From Paenibacillus vini (GTDB taxonomy: Bacteria; Bacillota; Bacilli; Paenibacillales; Paenibacillaceae), in assembly GCF_018403325.1 (NCBI RefSeq), contig NZ_BOSL01000015.1:62001-126000 (forward strand): a stretch of 64,000 nt of DNA, given 5' to 3'. The notes beneath the pieces were generated by a model. It worked only from the letters and a program-made list of their open reading frames with translations, was not told the DNA's origin and did no database searches. The position numbers and the translations under genes were made by a program. Positions within the stretch are counted from its first letter, which is position 1; each line of letters starts with the position of its first letter. Positions 18,503 to 28,793 of this stretch are shown here, piece after piece.

Positions 18503-18550
18503 CACAAAAAACCTTCTTTCCTTCCCGCCGCAGCGGGTAAGAAAGAAGGT
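18503..18550 (-). terminator. Terminator after gerE
   Basis: On the minus strand ACCTTCTTTC (18550 to 18541) pairs with GAAAGAAGGT (18520 to 18511), with an inner CCCGC/GCGGG stem, and is followed by TTTTTTG. A second hairpin (ACGGTTT/AAACCGT) lies between it and the gerE stop. Confidence 0.85.
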
Positions 18551-18577
18551 TCACGGTTTTCTGACCTTCAGAAACCG

Positions 18578-18802
18578 TCAGATTTTCAATTCCCCAAGCT
18601 TGATCAGCTCGACAACCGCCTGCGCACGACCTTTGACATTCAACTTTTGCATCACGTTGGAGATATGGTTGCGTACGGTTTTCTCGCTGATAAACAGCTG
18701 GCCCGCAATGTCGCGCGTCGTTTTATCCTGCACGAGGAGTTCGAAAACTTCCCGTTCACGATGTGTCAACAGAAATTTGCTGTTACGATCGCTGCTCTTC
18801 AA
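18578..18802 (-). CDS. gerE: GerE, LuxR-type regulator of late spore coat genes
   Basis: A 74-residue DNA-binding protein that in Bacillus controls late mother-cell genes together with sigma-K. Length and sequence follow Bacillus GerE almost throughout: LLTHREREVFELLVQDKTT, then ISEKTVRNHIS as recognition helix region and the ending LGELKI. It starts with TTG at 18802 after AAGGAGGGG. About 60 bases upstream CATAATATG (minus strand, near 18872-18864) fits eight of nine positions of the sigma-K -10 CATANNNTA, which would match its known control. It likely regulates spore genes further right in this window. Confidence 0.96.
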   Translation of the reverse strand: MKSSDRNSKFLLTHREREVFELLVQDKTTRDIAGQLFISEKTVRNHISNVMQKLNVKGRAQAVVELIKLGELKI

Positions 18803-18918
18803 AATGCGTCACCCCTCCTTGCTCGGGTTTTATGGTTTAACAAGGTTAAGGGATACAGTCAACACATATTATGAAGAAACAGGGGCAATGGTGCCGTAAG
18901 AGTCTAAAATGGGCGGGT

Positions 18919-20445
<1,527 letters not shown>

Positions 20446-20535
20446 TTAATAACGCTTACAATGCAGCTTTTTTAATAATAACTCGCCGCCATAACAATTC
20501 GCCACTCCCAGGTGCGTTAGCCGAAATAATTTTTA

Positions 20536-20591
20536 TTGACGGAGCAACCGATTCTGATTATGATGTTAAACGATACTGATAATCATTATCA
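20536..20591 (+). promoter_or_regulatory. efe operon promoter with a perfect Fur box
   Basis: TTGACG (20536-20541), 17 bp, TATGAT (20559-20564) form a sigma-A promoter. TGATAATCATTATCA (20577-20591) is an exact 7-1-7 Fur box starting about 12 bp after the -10, so Fur with iron would block transcription. Confidence 0.9.
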
Positions 20592-20609
20592 TTTAAGGGG
20601 ATGTATTCG

Positions 20610-21512
20610 ATGAAAAAACAACATTACTACGTGCCTGTTGCCGCTGCGGTATTAACCGCCGCTCTTCTGCTATCTGGCTGCAATTCAGGCGATAAAACGG
20701 CCAATACATACAATAGCTCCGGTGCCGAAGCCGGAACAACAACCGAAGCAGCCGCAAATGAAGGAAACGCAGCCGCTGCCAACGATTCTGAGTTCACCGC
20801 TGCTGTAGAACAGTACCGGGCTTATGTAATTCAAGAATGCGATGCCTTTGTAACGGAAACCGAAAAATTCGTGAATGCGGTAAACGGCGGCGATATTGAA
20901 ACGGCTAAATCACTCTATGCCCCGTCTCGTATGCACTATGAAAGAATCGAACCGATCGCGGAGGCATTAGGGGATCTTGACCCGAATATCGACGCCCGCG
21001 ACGGTGACGTAGAAGCTTCGGAATGGCGCGGATTCCACCGCCTGGAAAAAGCCCTATGGGAAGATAAAACAACCGAAGGGCAGCAGGAGTTTGCCGATCG
21101 GCTGCTAAGCGACGCCAAGCTGCTTCGGGCCAAAGTTGAGACGGTAGAAATCGATGCTTCTCTTCTGGTGACCGGGGCGGTGGAGCTGCTTAACGAGGTC
21201 TCCACTTCCAAAGTGACCGGAGAGGAAGAACGCTATTCCCGGACAGATTTATATGATTTTGCCGCAAATTTGGAAGGCGCCAAGAAAATATATGAGCTCT
21301 TGCAGCCAAACTTGGCGGAAAAGGATGAGAACCTCGACAAGCAAATCGCCGATCGTTTCACGGCGCTTGAAGCAGAGCTTGCCCCCTTCAAAGAAGGCGA
21401 AGGATATGTCTCCTACGATAAACTCCAGGACAGCGATGTCCGGAATTTAAGCCAGAACCTTGACGCTTTGGCCGAGCCATTGTCCCAAATGGGCAAATTG
21501 TTGGGAGTGTAA
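20610..21512 (+). CDS. efeO: EfeO iron-uptake lipoprotein (M75/imelysin-like domain)
   Basis: The extracellular iron-handling partner of EfeU and EfeB. The start at 20610 (second ATG, nine bases after AAGGGG) gives a 300-residue lipoprotein with LLSGC (Cys24), a short Ala/Thr/Asn-rich linker and an M75-type helical domain with metal-site signatures RMHYERIEP and the GFHRLEKALW motif (GxHxxE). It lacks the cupredoxin domain of the Escherichia coli form, as usual in Bacillales. It is first in the Fur-controlled efeO-efeB-efeU operon. Confidence 0.94.
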   Translation: MKKQHYYVPVAAAVLTAALLLSGCNSGDKTANTYNSSGAEAGTTTEAAANEGNAAAANDSEFTAAVEQYRAYVIQECDAFVTETEKFVNAVNGGDIETAKSLYAPSRMHYERIEPIAEALGDLDPNIDARDGDVEASEWRGFHRLEKALWEDKTTEGQQEFADRLLSDAKLLRAKVETVEIDASLLVTGAVELLNEVSTSKVTGEEERYSRTDLYDFAANLEGAKKIYELLQPNLAEKDENLDKQIADRFTALEAELAPFKEGEGYVSYDKLQDSDVRNLSQNLDALAEPLSQMGKLLGV

Positions 21513-21515
21513 CTT

Positions 21516-22802
21516 ATGGAAGATTTAAACACGGCAGACAGCCTGCTGAATAAACGCCTGAGCCGCAGAGAGATGCTTAAAATCGCCGGAGTCGGCGGAA
21601 TCGGCCTGCTGCTGGGCGGCGGGGGCGCCTACGGTGCTCTTGCCGTCAAGGAAACGCTAGCGAAAAACTCCGCCCCGTCGAAGGGCGATGCATCCGGCAG
21701 TCGAGTCGGATTTTATGGAGAACATCAGGCAGGTATCATTACGCCTGCCCAGCATTTTTTAAGCTTTGCTTCCTTCGATTTAACGACAAGCTCACTGGCG
21801 GATGTGCGGCAACTGTTCCAGTCCTGGACGGAGGCGGCAGCTGCCATGACCTCCGGCGATCTAATCGGAAACAGCAATAACAATCTTAACCTGCCGCCTT
21901 CCGACACCGGGGAGACCGCGGGTCTTTCCCCCTCCAAGCTGACCATTACGTTCGGGGTCGGCCCCTCCTTCTTTGACAATCGGTTCGGTTTGGCCGGGAA
22001 GCGGCCGACTACTTTTGGAGAACTTCCAAAATTCCGGGGCGACGCGCTTCAAACGGAATGGTGCGGCGGCGACATCGGGGTGCAGGTCTGCGCCGACGAC
22101 CTGCAAGTGGCATTCCACGCGGTCCGTAACCTGGCTCGTATCGCCCGCGGCACGGCCGTTCTGCGCTGGATGCAGGACGGCTTCCAACGTACAGGACCGG
22201 CTGACCCATCCAACGGAACGCCTCGTAATCTAATGGGATTCAAAGACGGGACCGGGAATCCGGACATCGCCGACGCTCAGGCGATGAAGGAGATCGTCTG
22301 GGCCGGCTCCGGTGACGGGGCGGCCTGGATGAAGGGCGGGAGCTATCTCGTTGCGCGGCGCATCCGGATGCGCATTGAGATCTGGGACCGCTCCACCTTG
22401 GATGATCAGGAGCGAACCTTCGGTCGCCACCGCGATACAGGGGCGCCGCTCGGTATGAGGGACGAGTTCGCTCCCCTCGATCTGAACGCGAAGAATACCG
22501 CGGGTGAACCGGCGCTTCCGATGAATTCCCACTCCCGGCTTGCGCACATGGATGGGGCGACCAAAATATTGCGTCGGGCCTATTCCTATACGGGAGGCAT
22601 GGATGCCAAAACGGGGCAACTGGATGCCGGTCTCTTCTTCATTAGTTATCAGAGGGATATCCAGAAGCAATTTATCCCCATGCAGCAAATTCTGGCCGCC
22701 AGTGACAAGCTTAATGAATACATTGTCCATGTCGGCAGCGCGGCATTTGCCTGCTTTCCAGGAACCCGTCCAGGCGGGTATATCGGTGAGACGCTTTTTT
22801 AA
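21516..22802 (+). CDS. efeB: EfeB, Tat-exported Dyp-type heme peroxidase
   Basis: A secreted heme peroxidase that supports iron uptake, possibly by oxidising ferrous iron or taking iron from heme. A twin-arginine signal is visible (SRREMLK, residues 16-22, followed by a Gly-rich hydrophobic stretch), then the Dyp fold with FKDGTGNPDI (near 240; the distal Asp) and the proximal heme His in NSHSRLAH (near 338). The length of 428 is usual. It lies three bases after the efeO stop and 14 bases before efeU. Confidence 0.94.
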   Translation: MEDLNTADSLLNKRLSRREMLKIAGVGGIGLLLGGGGAYGALAVKETLAKNSAPSKGDASGSRVGFYGEHQAGIITPAQHFLSFASFDLTTSSLADVRQLFQSWTEAAAAMTSGDLIGNSNNNLNLPPSDTGETAGLSPSKLTITFGVGPSFFDNRFGLAGKRPTTFGELPKFRGDALQTEWCGGDIGVQVCADDLQVAFHAVRNLARIARGTAVLRWMQDGFQRTGPADPSNGTPRNLMGFKDGTGNPDIADAQAMKEIVWAGSGDGAAWMKGGSYLVARRIRMRIEIWDRSTLDDQERTFGRHRDTGAPLGMRDEFAPLDLNAKNTAGEPALPMNSHSRLAHMDGATKILRRAYSYTGGMDAKTGQLDAGLFFISYQRDIQKQFIPMQQILAASDKLNEYIVHVGSAAFACFPGTRPGGYIGETLF

Positions 22803-22816
22803 GGAGAGGAAGAAAA

Positions 22817-24652
22817 ATGAGTTCCAAAATCAACCGCATCATACATGGCTTGCGTCTCCGGCACTTCCCCATGCGGTTATCGCGCCTGCTGGGATGCTTA
22901 ATTATTTCGGTTATGCTGCTGGCATCTCAAATCGGGCATGCCGGCGCTGAAGAATCCGAGTCCATGGAGTCGCTTCTTCCTCTCGTTGGCGGCGCGCTTG
23001 TCGACGCCGGATCACAGGAGTGGGAACAAGCTTCCCGGGAGCTGGAGCAATTCGAAAAGTTATGGAACGAAATCATGGGTGCCGGCCGTGCGGATGATTT
23101 TGACAAGCAGATCCAAACCCGCTTGGCCGCAGCCCGAACGGCGCTGGATAATAAAAACAAAGAAGACGCCAATGCCGCACTTTCGGCCCTTGCTAAAAAA
23201 GTAAACGAATATGTAGATACCCATACCGAAGACAATAATTTGTCGGTCGGCAAGGAGTCCGCCGGGGAACTGCTGTCTATGGTCGAAAAGACACTGACCC
23301 CCTTACAATCCGGGGACATCGAGCAAGCACAGTCGCGTTTTAAAACGATTGTTCAAGGATGGAGCAAGTTCGAAGGGCCGATCCGCAGTGGGAATTTCGC
23401 CGTATACAGCGACCTCGAGACCCACCTCAGCCTGATCCGAATCGCTTTGCAAGCCGAGCCGGTCAAAAGCGAACAGGCGATAGCAGAACTTCAATCGCTA
23501 AAAGCATTGCTGCAGGATTATTCCGACGGAAAATTAGACGTTCAGGATAGTAGCGCCGGCGAACGGGAAAGGAAAACATTGCGCGATGCCCTGCCTTTGC
23601 TCCGGCAAGCCCTGCAGGCAGCCGAGGCTAAGGATGCCGATACGGCGTCATCCCGAATGCAGGAATTTATCGTTCTATGGCCGTCCGTGGAAGGGGAAGT
23701 TTCAATCTCTTCAGCGACTTTATACACCGCCACCGAAAATGAGATGTCCGAGGCGCAGGGTTACCTTGTATCCTCTCCTCCCGATACCGTGAAAGCCGTG
23801 GAAATCATCAGCGGCATGATCAACGATCTTGAACCCATTTCGGACAGAGGGTCTTATTCGGCATGGGATGCGGCACTAATCCTTCTACGTGAAGGCCTGG
23901 AAGCAATACTGGTGCTGGCGGCGCTGCTCGCTTTCCTTAAACGTTCCGGAGATCGGTCAGGACGTGTCTCCATCTGGGCTGGCGCCGGCACAGGACTGGT
24001 ATTGTCAGGAATTTTGGCCGTTGTCCTTACTCTGGTAGTTTCCGAGGCCATCTCCGGCGGAACCCGCGAGCTTATCGAAGGCGTCGTCGGCTTGTTGGCT
24101 GTCGTTATGATGTTGACAGTGGGCCAGTGGCTTCACAGTAAATCAAACGCCCAAGCTTGGAACAAATACCTGAATGAACAGGTTGGAGGAGCGCTAGCCC
24201 GTGGAAACCGCTGGTCCCTGTTTGCGCTGGCTGGGCTTGCCATTCTTCGGGAAGGGGCCGAGACCGCCGTCTTTTATATAGGAATGGCTCCTTCCATCGA
24301 ACCGAAACAACTGGTTACCGGTATCCTGGGAGCTTTGGCCGCCTTGACGCTTCTTGGCTTTTGTATCATCCGCTTCACTGTGAAACTGCCGGTTCGCATG
24401 TTCATGCTCACCGCAACCGTACTGATTTACTATCTCGTAATCCGTTTCCTGGGGGAAGGCATTCATGCCCTGCAGATTGCCGGGGTAATTCCCGGCCACA
24501 ACTATCGCCTTCTGCCTTCGGTCGGCTGGATCGGCGCTTACCCTACATGGGAAACCTTTATTCCGCAAGTCATTGTGCTAACATTCATACTTTGGCGACT
24601 GTTCGCCTCAAATCTGCGGAAATCGCCTCGACAAGATAATATGAGCCTTTAG
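22817..24652 (+). CDS. efeU: EfeU, FTR1-type iron permease with a large external domain
   Basis: Transports iron through the membrane. After a signal segment (to about residue 43) comes a 300-residue helical external region that looks like three related repeats of about 90 residues, then seven or so membrane helices of the FTR1 permease. The two iron motifs REGLE (near 358) and REGAE (near 478) are present. The total length of 611 exceeds simple EfeU proteins because of the external part. It is the last gene of the Fur-controlled operon. Confidence 0.93.
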   Translation: MSSKINRIIHGLRLRHFPMRLSRLLGCLIISVMLLASQIGHAGAEESESMESLLPLVGGALVDAGSQEWEQASRELEQFEKLWNEIMGAGRADDFDKQIQTRLAAARTALDNKNKEDANAALSALAKKVNEYVDTHTEDNNLSVGKESAGELLSMVEKTLTPLQSGDIEQAQSRFKTIVQGWSKFEGPIRSGNFAVYSDLETHLSLIRIALQAEPVKSEQAIAELQSLKALLQDYSDGKLDVQDSSAGERERKTLRDALPLLRQALQAAEAKDADTASSRMQEFIVLWPSVEGEVSISSATLYTATENEMSEAQGYLVSSPPDTVKAVEIISGMINDLEPISDRGSYSAWDAALILLREGLEAILVLAALLAFLKRSGDRSGRVSIWAGAGTGLVLSGILAVVLTLVVSEAISGGTRELIEGVVGLLAVVMMLTVGQWLHSKSNAQAWNKYLNEQVGGALARGNRWSLFALAGLAILREGAETAVFYIGMAPSIEPKQLVTGILGALAALTLLGFCIIRFTVKLPVRMFMLTATVLIYYLVIRFLGEGIHALQIAGVIPGHNYRLLPSVGWIGAYPTWETFIPQVIVLTFILWRLFASNLRKSPRQDNMSL

Positions 24653-24653
24653 A

Positions 24654-24692
24654 GTAAAAAAACGCCCCCTGCATAACCGTTGCAAGGGGCGT
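24654..24692 (-). terminator. Terminator after the DUF1801-like gene
   Basis: AACGCCCCCTGCA (from 24661) pairs with TGCAAGGGGCGTT (to 24693). The minus strand ends in seven T; the plus strand has no T run, so efeU is served poorly if at all. Confidence 0.75.
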
Positions 24693-24712
24693 TCCGCATT
24701 CTCGTCAAACAA

Positions 24713-25138
24713 TTATTCTTCCGCAGGATAGGTTTCTTTTAGAAACTGCACGGACTGTTGAATTAGTTCCTTCAAAATATCTTCATTAATATCCGCCACT
24801 TTATTAATATAGACGCAGCCTTTTCCGGCCGTATGCTTGCCCAGTTGCTCCAGCAGCGCTTCCCGCGCCGTATCGCCTGTTGCAAAATACAAGCTAATCT
24901 TTGCCTTTCTCGGGGAAAAGCCCACGAGCGGCGCATCGCCTTCATGCCCAGTGGCGTACTTATAATGGTAGGAGCCGAACCCGATGATGCTGGGGCCCCA
25001 CATTTTAGCCGGATAACCCGTCGTTTCGCTGAAAATATCCAACAGCCGATAGGCATCTTCGCGTTTTTTCGGTTGTTCTACATTTTCGATAAATTCGATG
25101 ACGCTGTTTTCGGTTTCCTTTGTTTTCAACTGATACAT
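24713..25138 (-). CDS. DUF1801-like protein, ~141 aa
   Basis: A small soluble alpha/beta protein of the DUF1801 (YdhG-like) type: MYQLKTKETENSV, then MWGPSIIGFGSYHYKY, the PLVGFSPRKAKISLY strand region and GKGCVYINKVADI. The family's function is unknown; some members are annotated as iron-chaperone-like, which I cannot confirm here. The start at 25138 is preferred over an ATG eight codons upstream because it matches the family start. It is monocistronic, convergent with efeU. Confidence 0.82.
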   Translation of the reverse strand: MYQLKTKETENSVIEFIENVEQPKKREDAYRLLDIFSETTGYPAKMWGPSIIGFGSYHYKYATGHEGDAPLVGFSPRKAKISLYFATGDTAREALLEQLGKHTAGKGCVYINKVADINEDILKELIQQSVQFLKETYPAEE

Positions 25139-25225
25139 CACAGACCCGCCTCTTTTCTCCACACTGCAGACTGATCGAGTTTAACCTCGAATCTAAACCT
25201 TCTATTATTTAACGTGTTTCGATTT

Positions 25226-25258
25226 GAAAAGAAGCCTGCCGCAAGGCAAGCTTCTTTT
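25226..25258 (-). terminator. Terminator after the MarR-type gene
   Basis: GAAGC-TGCC and GGCA-GCTTC (25231-25254) form a stem with one mismatch; the minus strand continues with TTCTTTTCAAATC. Confidence 0.65.
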
Positions 25259-25277
25259 CATCTCCCTCGAATCATTG

Positions 25278-25724
25278 TCATTCTTCCGATTTCGGAGTAT
25301 CATTCTGCGCAAACTTTTCGATGACCCCGATCAAGACTTCTAATTCATGCGACGTCAAATCGGAGAAATAAGTTCTCAGAACCTTGCGCGAACGATTCCC
25401 CGCTTCCTTATAAACTTCCGCCCCAAGCTCGGTGACCGATAAAAGCACCGCCCGCCGGTCCTGTTCATCATGTCGCCGCTCGATGTAACCGCTTTGAACC
25501 AGGCGATCGGCCATCACCGTAATCGCACTCGGTTTTACCTCCAGTTTGTCGGACAAATAACTGACATTACAGGAGTTATTTCTGGCGATTAACGCAAGCA
25601 TATGAAATTGAGGGCCGGTTAGGCCAAGCTCGCGGTGCTGCATGATTTCGCTCTGCATCTTGCGAAACGTCTTGGACCAAGCGTTCAGAATTCGGTCGAT
25701 GTACTCATCCAGATTATAATCCAA
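25278..25724 (-). CDS. MarR-family transcriptional regulator
   Basis: A dimeric winged-helix repressor of about 148 residues. The DNA-binding part is clear: LTGPQFHMLALIARN, VSYLSDKLEVKPSAITVMADRL (read in two steps) and the wing with ERRHDEQDRRAVLLSVTE containing the family's D-x-R-D/R motif. The TTG at 25724 lies seven bases after AGGTGG and is preferred to an ATG further upstream that has no SD. Its target is not evident; the divergent neighbour is the amino-sugar operon. Confidence 0.9.
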   Translation of the reverse strand: MDYNLDEYIDRILNAWSKTFRKMQSEIMQHRELGLTGPQFHMLALIARNNSCNVSYLSDKLEVKPSAITVMADRLVQSGYIERRHDEQDRRAVLLSVTELGAEVYKEAGNRSRKVLRTYFSDLTSHELEVLIGVIEKFAQNDTPKSEE

Positions 25725-25855
25725 CGATAACCCACCTCTACGGAACATAGATGCTCACCCTAAGTGTAGTATGTACCTACCGAAAAGACAAGGATTCTCT
25801 ACGTTTCGCGGCAAATCCGCTTGCTTTAAAAGATAGAATGTCTTATGATGAAATC

Positions 25856-25900
25856 AAAATTATTTTCATGATTTTTATCAATAATTTAAAAATTATTTTC
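25856..25900 (+). promoter_or_regulatory. Repeated AT-rich operator candidate before the RpiR gene
   Basis: AAAATTATTTTC occurs twice (25856-25867 and 25889-25900), 33 bp apart, which is three helical turns. The second copy overlaps the dyad AATAATTT/AAATTATT (25880-25897). It ends 24 bp before the start codon of the regulator gene, so it could be its own binding site. Confidence 0.45.
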
Positions 25901-25924
25901 GTACAATATAAAGAGGGTGAATCT

Positions 25925-26797
25925 ATGCAAAACCCAATCCTGCACGCGCTCTCGAACAACCTAGAATCACTTCCGCCACAAGAGAGACGGCTGGGGGAAT
26001 ATATTTTAAAAGCTCCTGCATCCGTAATTCATCAGGGAATAACCGAGCTTGCATACACTTGCGGTATTAGTCCGTCCACGGTGACCCGATTTTGCAAAAC
26101 CTTTCATTTCAGAGGATTTCCCGACTTCAAAATGAAGCTGGCCGGCGAACTCGCCCATAGCCCTTCGGAATCGCAATACCAGGATGTGATCGCGGGCAAC
26201 GATCTTCATAAAATCGTACAGGCCATGGAGGCGAATCACCTGGCATCCATTACGGATACCACGCGACTGCTCGACATGGATGAGCTCCGCCGGGCCGTCG
26301 ACACGCTGTGCCAGGCAAAGCGGATCGATCTGTACGGGGTGGCGACCTCCTCGATCATTGCCCAAGACTTTTATCAAAAGCTGGTCCGAATCGGTAAAAA
26401 CTGCACCGCCTTCGCTGATTCTCACATGCAGATCACCTCGGCCTCTTCCCTCGGGAAAGGGGACGCCGCCCTGGCTATCTCCTACAGCGGAGAAACTCCG
26501 GAAACCATTGATGCCTTAAGATGCGCCAAGGACAGCGGAGCCGTCACAATCTCGTTGACCCAATACGGCAGCAATGGACTCGCAACTCTGGCCGACATAT
26601 CTTTATTCTCTTCATCTCTGGAGGAAGGTATGCGGCGCGGGGATATGGCTTCGCGAATCGCGCAGCTGCATGTGATCGATATTTTATTTACGGGCATGGT
26701 AAGTATGGAATTCGAGGATTACATTCCGAAGCTGGAAAGCTCATATCAAAATGTTCAAATATACAGAAAACATAGGGAGGGCAACAAAAATGCTTAA
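25925..26797 (+). CDS. MurR/RpiR-family regulator of amino-sugar use
   Basis: A phosphosugar-sensing regulator. The N-terminal helix-turn-helix (about 1-77, with GISPSTVTRFCKTFHFRGFP) is followed by a SIS domain (about 120-250, with LYGVATSSI and ISYSGETPETI) that binds a sugar phosphate, presumably glucosamine 6-phosphate or N-acetylglucosamine 6-phosphate given the next two genes. The ATG at 25925 follows GAGGGTG; the reading frame is open further upstream but without an SD. It overlaps nagB by eight bases, so regulator and enzymes are one operon. Confidence 0.92.
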   Translation: MQNPILHALSNNLESLPPQERRLGEYILKAPASVIHQGITELAYTCGISPSTVTRFCKTFHFRGFPDFKMKLAGELAHSPSESQYQDVIAGNDLHKIVQAMEANHLASITDTTRLLDMDELRRAVDTLCQAKRIDLYGVATSSIIAQDFYQKLVRIGKNCTAFADSHMQITSASSLGKGDAALAISYSGETPETIDALRCAKDSGAVTISLTQYGSNGLATLADISLFSSSLEEGMRRGDMASRIAQLHVIDILFTGMVSMEFEDYIPKLESSYQNVQIYRKHREGNKNA

Positions 26798-27518
26798 CAT
26801 TATCAAGGTCAAGGACGAGCAATTGTTTAACGAAACAGGAGCCGGCATCATCGCCAGTCTTCTTCAATCCAATCCCCGTGCTATTTTGGGGCTGGCCACC
26901 GGAAGCACCCCTGTCGGGGTGTACCAAAAACTGATCGAACTGCACCGTGAAGGCGTCGTCAGCTTTAAACAGGCCAGCAGCTACAATCTGGATGAATACA
27001 TCGGCCTGGCTGAAGATCATCCGGAGAGCTACCGCAGATTCATGAACGAGAAGCTGTTTAACCATATCGATATTTTACCGGAGAATACCCATGTTCCTTC
27101 CGGAACTGCCGAGGATCCTGCCAAAGCGGCGGCCGATTACAATCGCCTGCTGGAGAATGCCGGTCAGATCGATCTTCAACTGCTCGGTCTCGGTCATAAC
27201 GGGCATATCGGCTTTAACGAACCAAGCGGGGAGTTACAAGGCCCGACTCACATTGTGGAGCTGGATGCGCGGACACGGCAGGCCAATGCGCGTTTCTTTG
27301 CTTCCATCGATGAAGTGCCTACCCATGCGATTACGATGGGAATCGGCTCTATTCTGCAAGCCAAGCAAATTCTGCTGATGGCCAAAGGAGAAGACAAGGC
27401 GGAGATCGTCGCCCGGGCCCTTAAAGGTCCGATCACGACGCAATGTCCGGCTTCGTTCCTGCAGACTCATCCGAATGTAGTAGTCGTCCTGGATCAAGCC
27501 GCAGGAGGTCTTGTCTAA
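26790..27518 (+). CDS. nagB: Glucosamine-6-phosphate deaminase
   Basis: Converts glucosamine 6-phosphate to fructose 6-phosphate and ammonia. The 242-residue form lacks the allosteric C-terminal extension of enteric enzymes. Motifs: GLATGSTPVGVY (34-45), the catalytic Asp68 in YNLDEYIGL and His139 in GLGHNGHIGFNEP. The start at 26790 follows GGGAGGG and overlaps the regulator gene by eight bases. Its stop shares one base with nagA (TAATG). Confidence 0.96.
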   Translation: MLNIIKVKDEQLFNETGAGIIASLLQSNPRAILGLATGSTPVGVYQKLIELHREGVVSFKQASSYNLDEYIGLAEDHPESYRRFMNEKLFNHIDILPENTHVPSGTAEDPAKAAADYNRLLENAGQIDLQLLGLGHNGHIGFNEPSGELQGPTHIVELDARTRQANARFFASIDEVPTHAITMGIGSILQAKQILLMAKGEDKAEIVARALKGPITTQCPASFLQTHPNVVVVLDQAAGGLV

Positions 27519-28699
27519 TGAACAAGGGTACATTCCGAATCATTCATGCGGAAGTCGTTACCCCGCGGGGGATTTTTCATGATGGAGCCGTTGCGGTGCG
27601 GGACGGCGTCATTACTTATGTAGGCTCGACCGCAGGTCTTCCTTCCGATCCGAAGGATTCCCAAGAAACGATCGATGCTGGAGGCAGCTATGTGCTTCCG
27701 GGATTTATCGATGTTCATGTGCACGGCGGGATGATGCAGGACTTCTCCGAACCGAGCAAAGAAGCGTTCGATGACATAACCAAGCTGCACTGCAGCCAAG
27801 GAACGACCTCAATGCTGGCCACCACGATGACGCTTCCCAAAGCGGTCATTGAACAAGTGCTGGAAGAGGTTCATCAGTACATTCACAGTGAAATGCCATA
27901 TGCAAAGCTGGCGGGCGTCCATCTCGAAGGACCGTTCATCAGTCCAAAATGGCCCGGCGCTCAAAATCCGGCTCATATTGTGCCGCCTAACCGCAGCTGG
28001 GTAGAGGCCTGGGAAGAGCAGTATCCAGGTCTTATCAAACAAGTAACCTTTGCTCCGGAACGCGAGGGCGCACACGATCTGATCCGGTTCCTGCGTGAGA
28101 AAGGCATCGTAGCCGCAGCAGGCCATACGGATGCGACTTATGAAGAAATCATGGCTGCCGTCGAAGTAGGCTTGCACCATGCCGTGCACACCTTTAACGC
28201 CATGACTCCGCTGCATCACCGTAAGCCGGGTACAGCAGGCGCGATCCTAAGTTCTCCGGCAATCAGCGGCGAAATCATCGCCGACGGTATTCACGTGCAC
28301 AAAGCGGGAATTCAACTGCTTGCCAGCGTGAAGACGGATCACAATCTTATTTTGATCACGGACGCGATGTCCGCTGCCGGTCTCGGCAACGGCGAATACA
28401 AACTCGGCGATCTCCCTGTCGTCGTAAAGGATAATGTATGTACCCTGAAGGAAAGCGAAGGAACATTGGCAGGAAGCACGCTGACCATGATTCGGGGATT
28501 CCGTCATCTCGTTCAGGAAATCGGTCTGAGCGTACAACAAGCTTCGGAAGCGGCGAGCCTCAATCCAGCCAAGCTGATCCGCATCGATCATTTGACCGGG
28601 TCGGTCGAGACCGGCAAGCAAGCCGATTTGCTGTTGGTGGGCAAAGGCAATCTGGATCTGCAAAAGGTTTGGGTTGAAGGCCGTATATTTGAAGGGTAA
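27518..28699 (+). CDS. nagA: N-acetylglucosamine-6-phosphate deacetylase
   Basis: Removes the acetyl group from N-acetylglucosamine 6-phosphate before NagB acts. Amidohydrolase motifs are visible: FIDVHVHGG (H67, H69), the metal Glu in LEGPFI, AAGHTDAT and the catalytic Asp in ITDAMSAAG. Length is 393 residues. The start overlaps the nagB stop by one base and has GCAGGAGG upstream. It ends at a strong terminator, closing the operon. Confidence 0.96.
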   Translation: MNKGTFRIIHAEVVTPRGIFHDGAVAVRDGVITYVGSTAGLPSDPKDSQETIDAGGSYVLPGFIDVHVHGGMMQDFSEPSKEAFDDITKLHCSQGTTSMLATTMTLPKAVIEQVLEEVHQYIHSEMPYAKLAGVHLEGPFISPKWPGAQNPAHIVPPNRSWVEAWEEQYPGLIKQVTFAPEREGAHDLIRFLREKGIVAAAGHTDATYEEIMAAVEVGLHHAVHTFNAMTPLHHRKPGTAGAILSSPAISGEIIADGIHVHKAGIQLLASVKTDHNLILITDAMSAAGLGNGEYKLGDLPVVVKDNVCTLKESEGTLAGSTLTMIRGFRHLVQEIGLSVQQASEAASLNPAKLIRIDHLTGSVETGKQADLLLVGKGNLDLQKVWVEGRIFEG

Positions 28700-28718
28700 A
28701 CCAGATATTACGAAATAT

Positions 28719-28756
28719 AAGAAACCGGAGGCCCTAGCCTCCGGTTTCTTTTTTGG
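28719..28756 (+). terminator. Strong terminator after nagA
   Basis: GAAACCGGAGGC (28721-28732) pairs with GCCTCCGGTTTC (28737-28748) over 12 bp with a four-base loop, then seven T. Confidence 0.92.
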
Positions 28757-28793
28757 GCCAAGCTGCATTAGTTCTTACCGCAACGGGGTTCGC

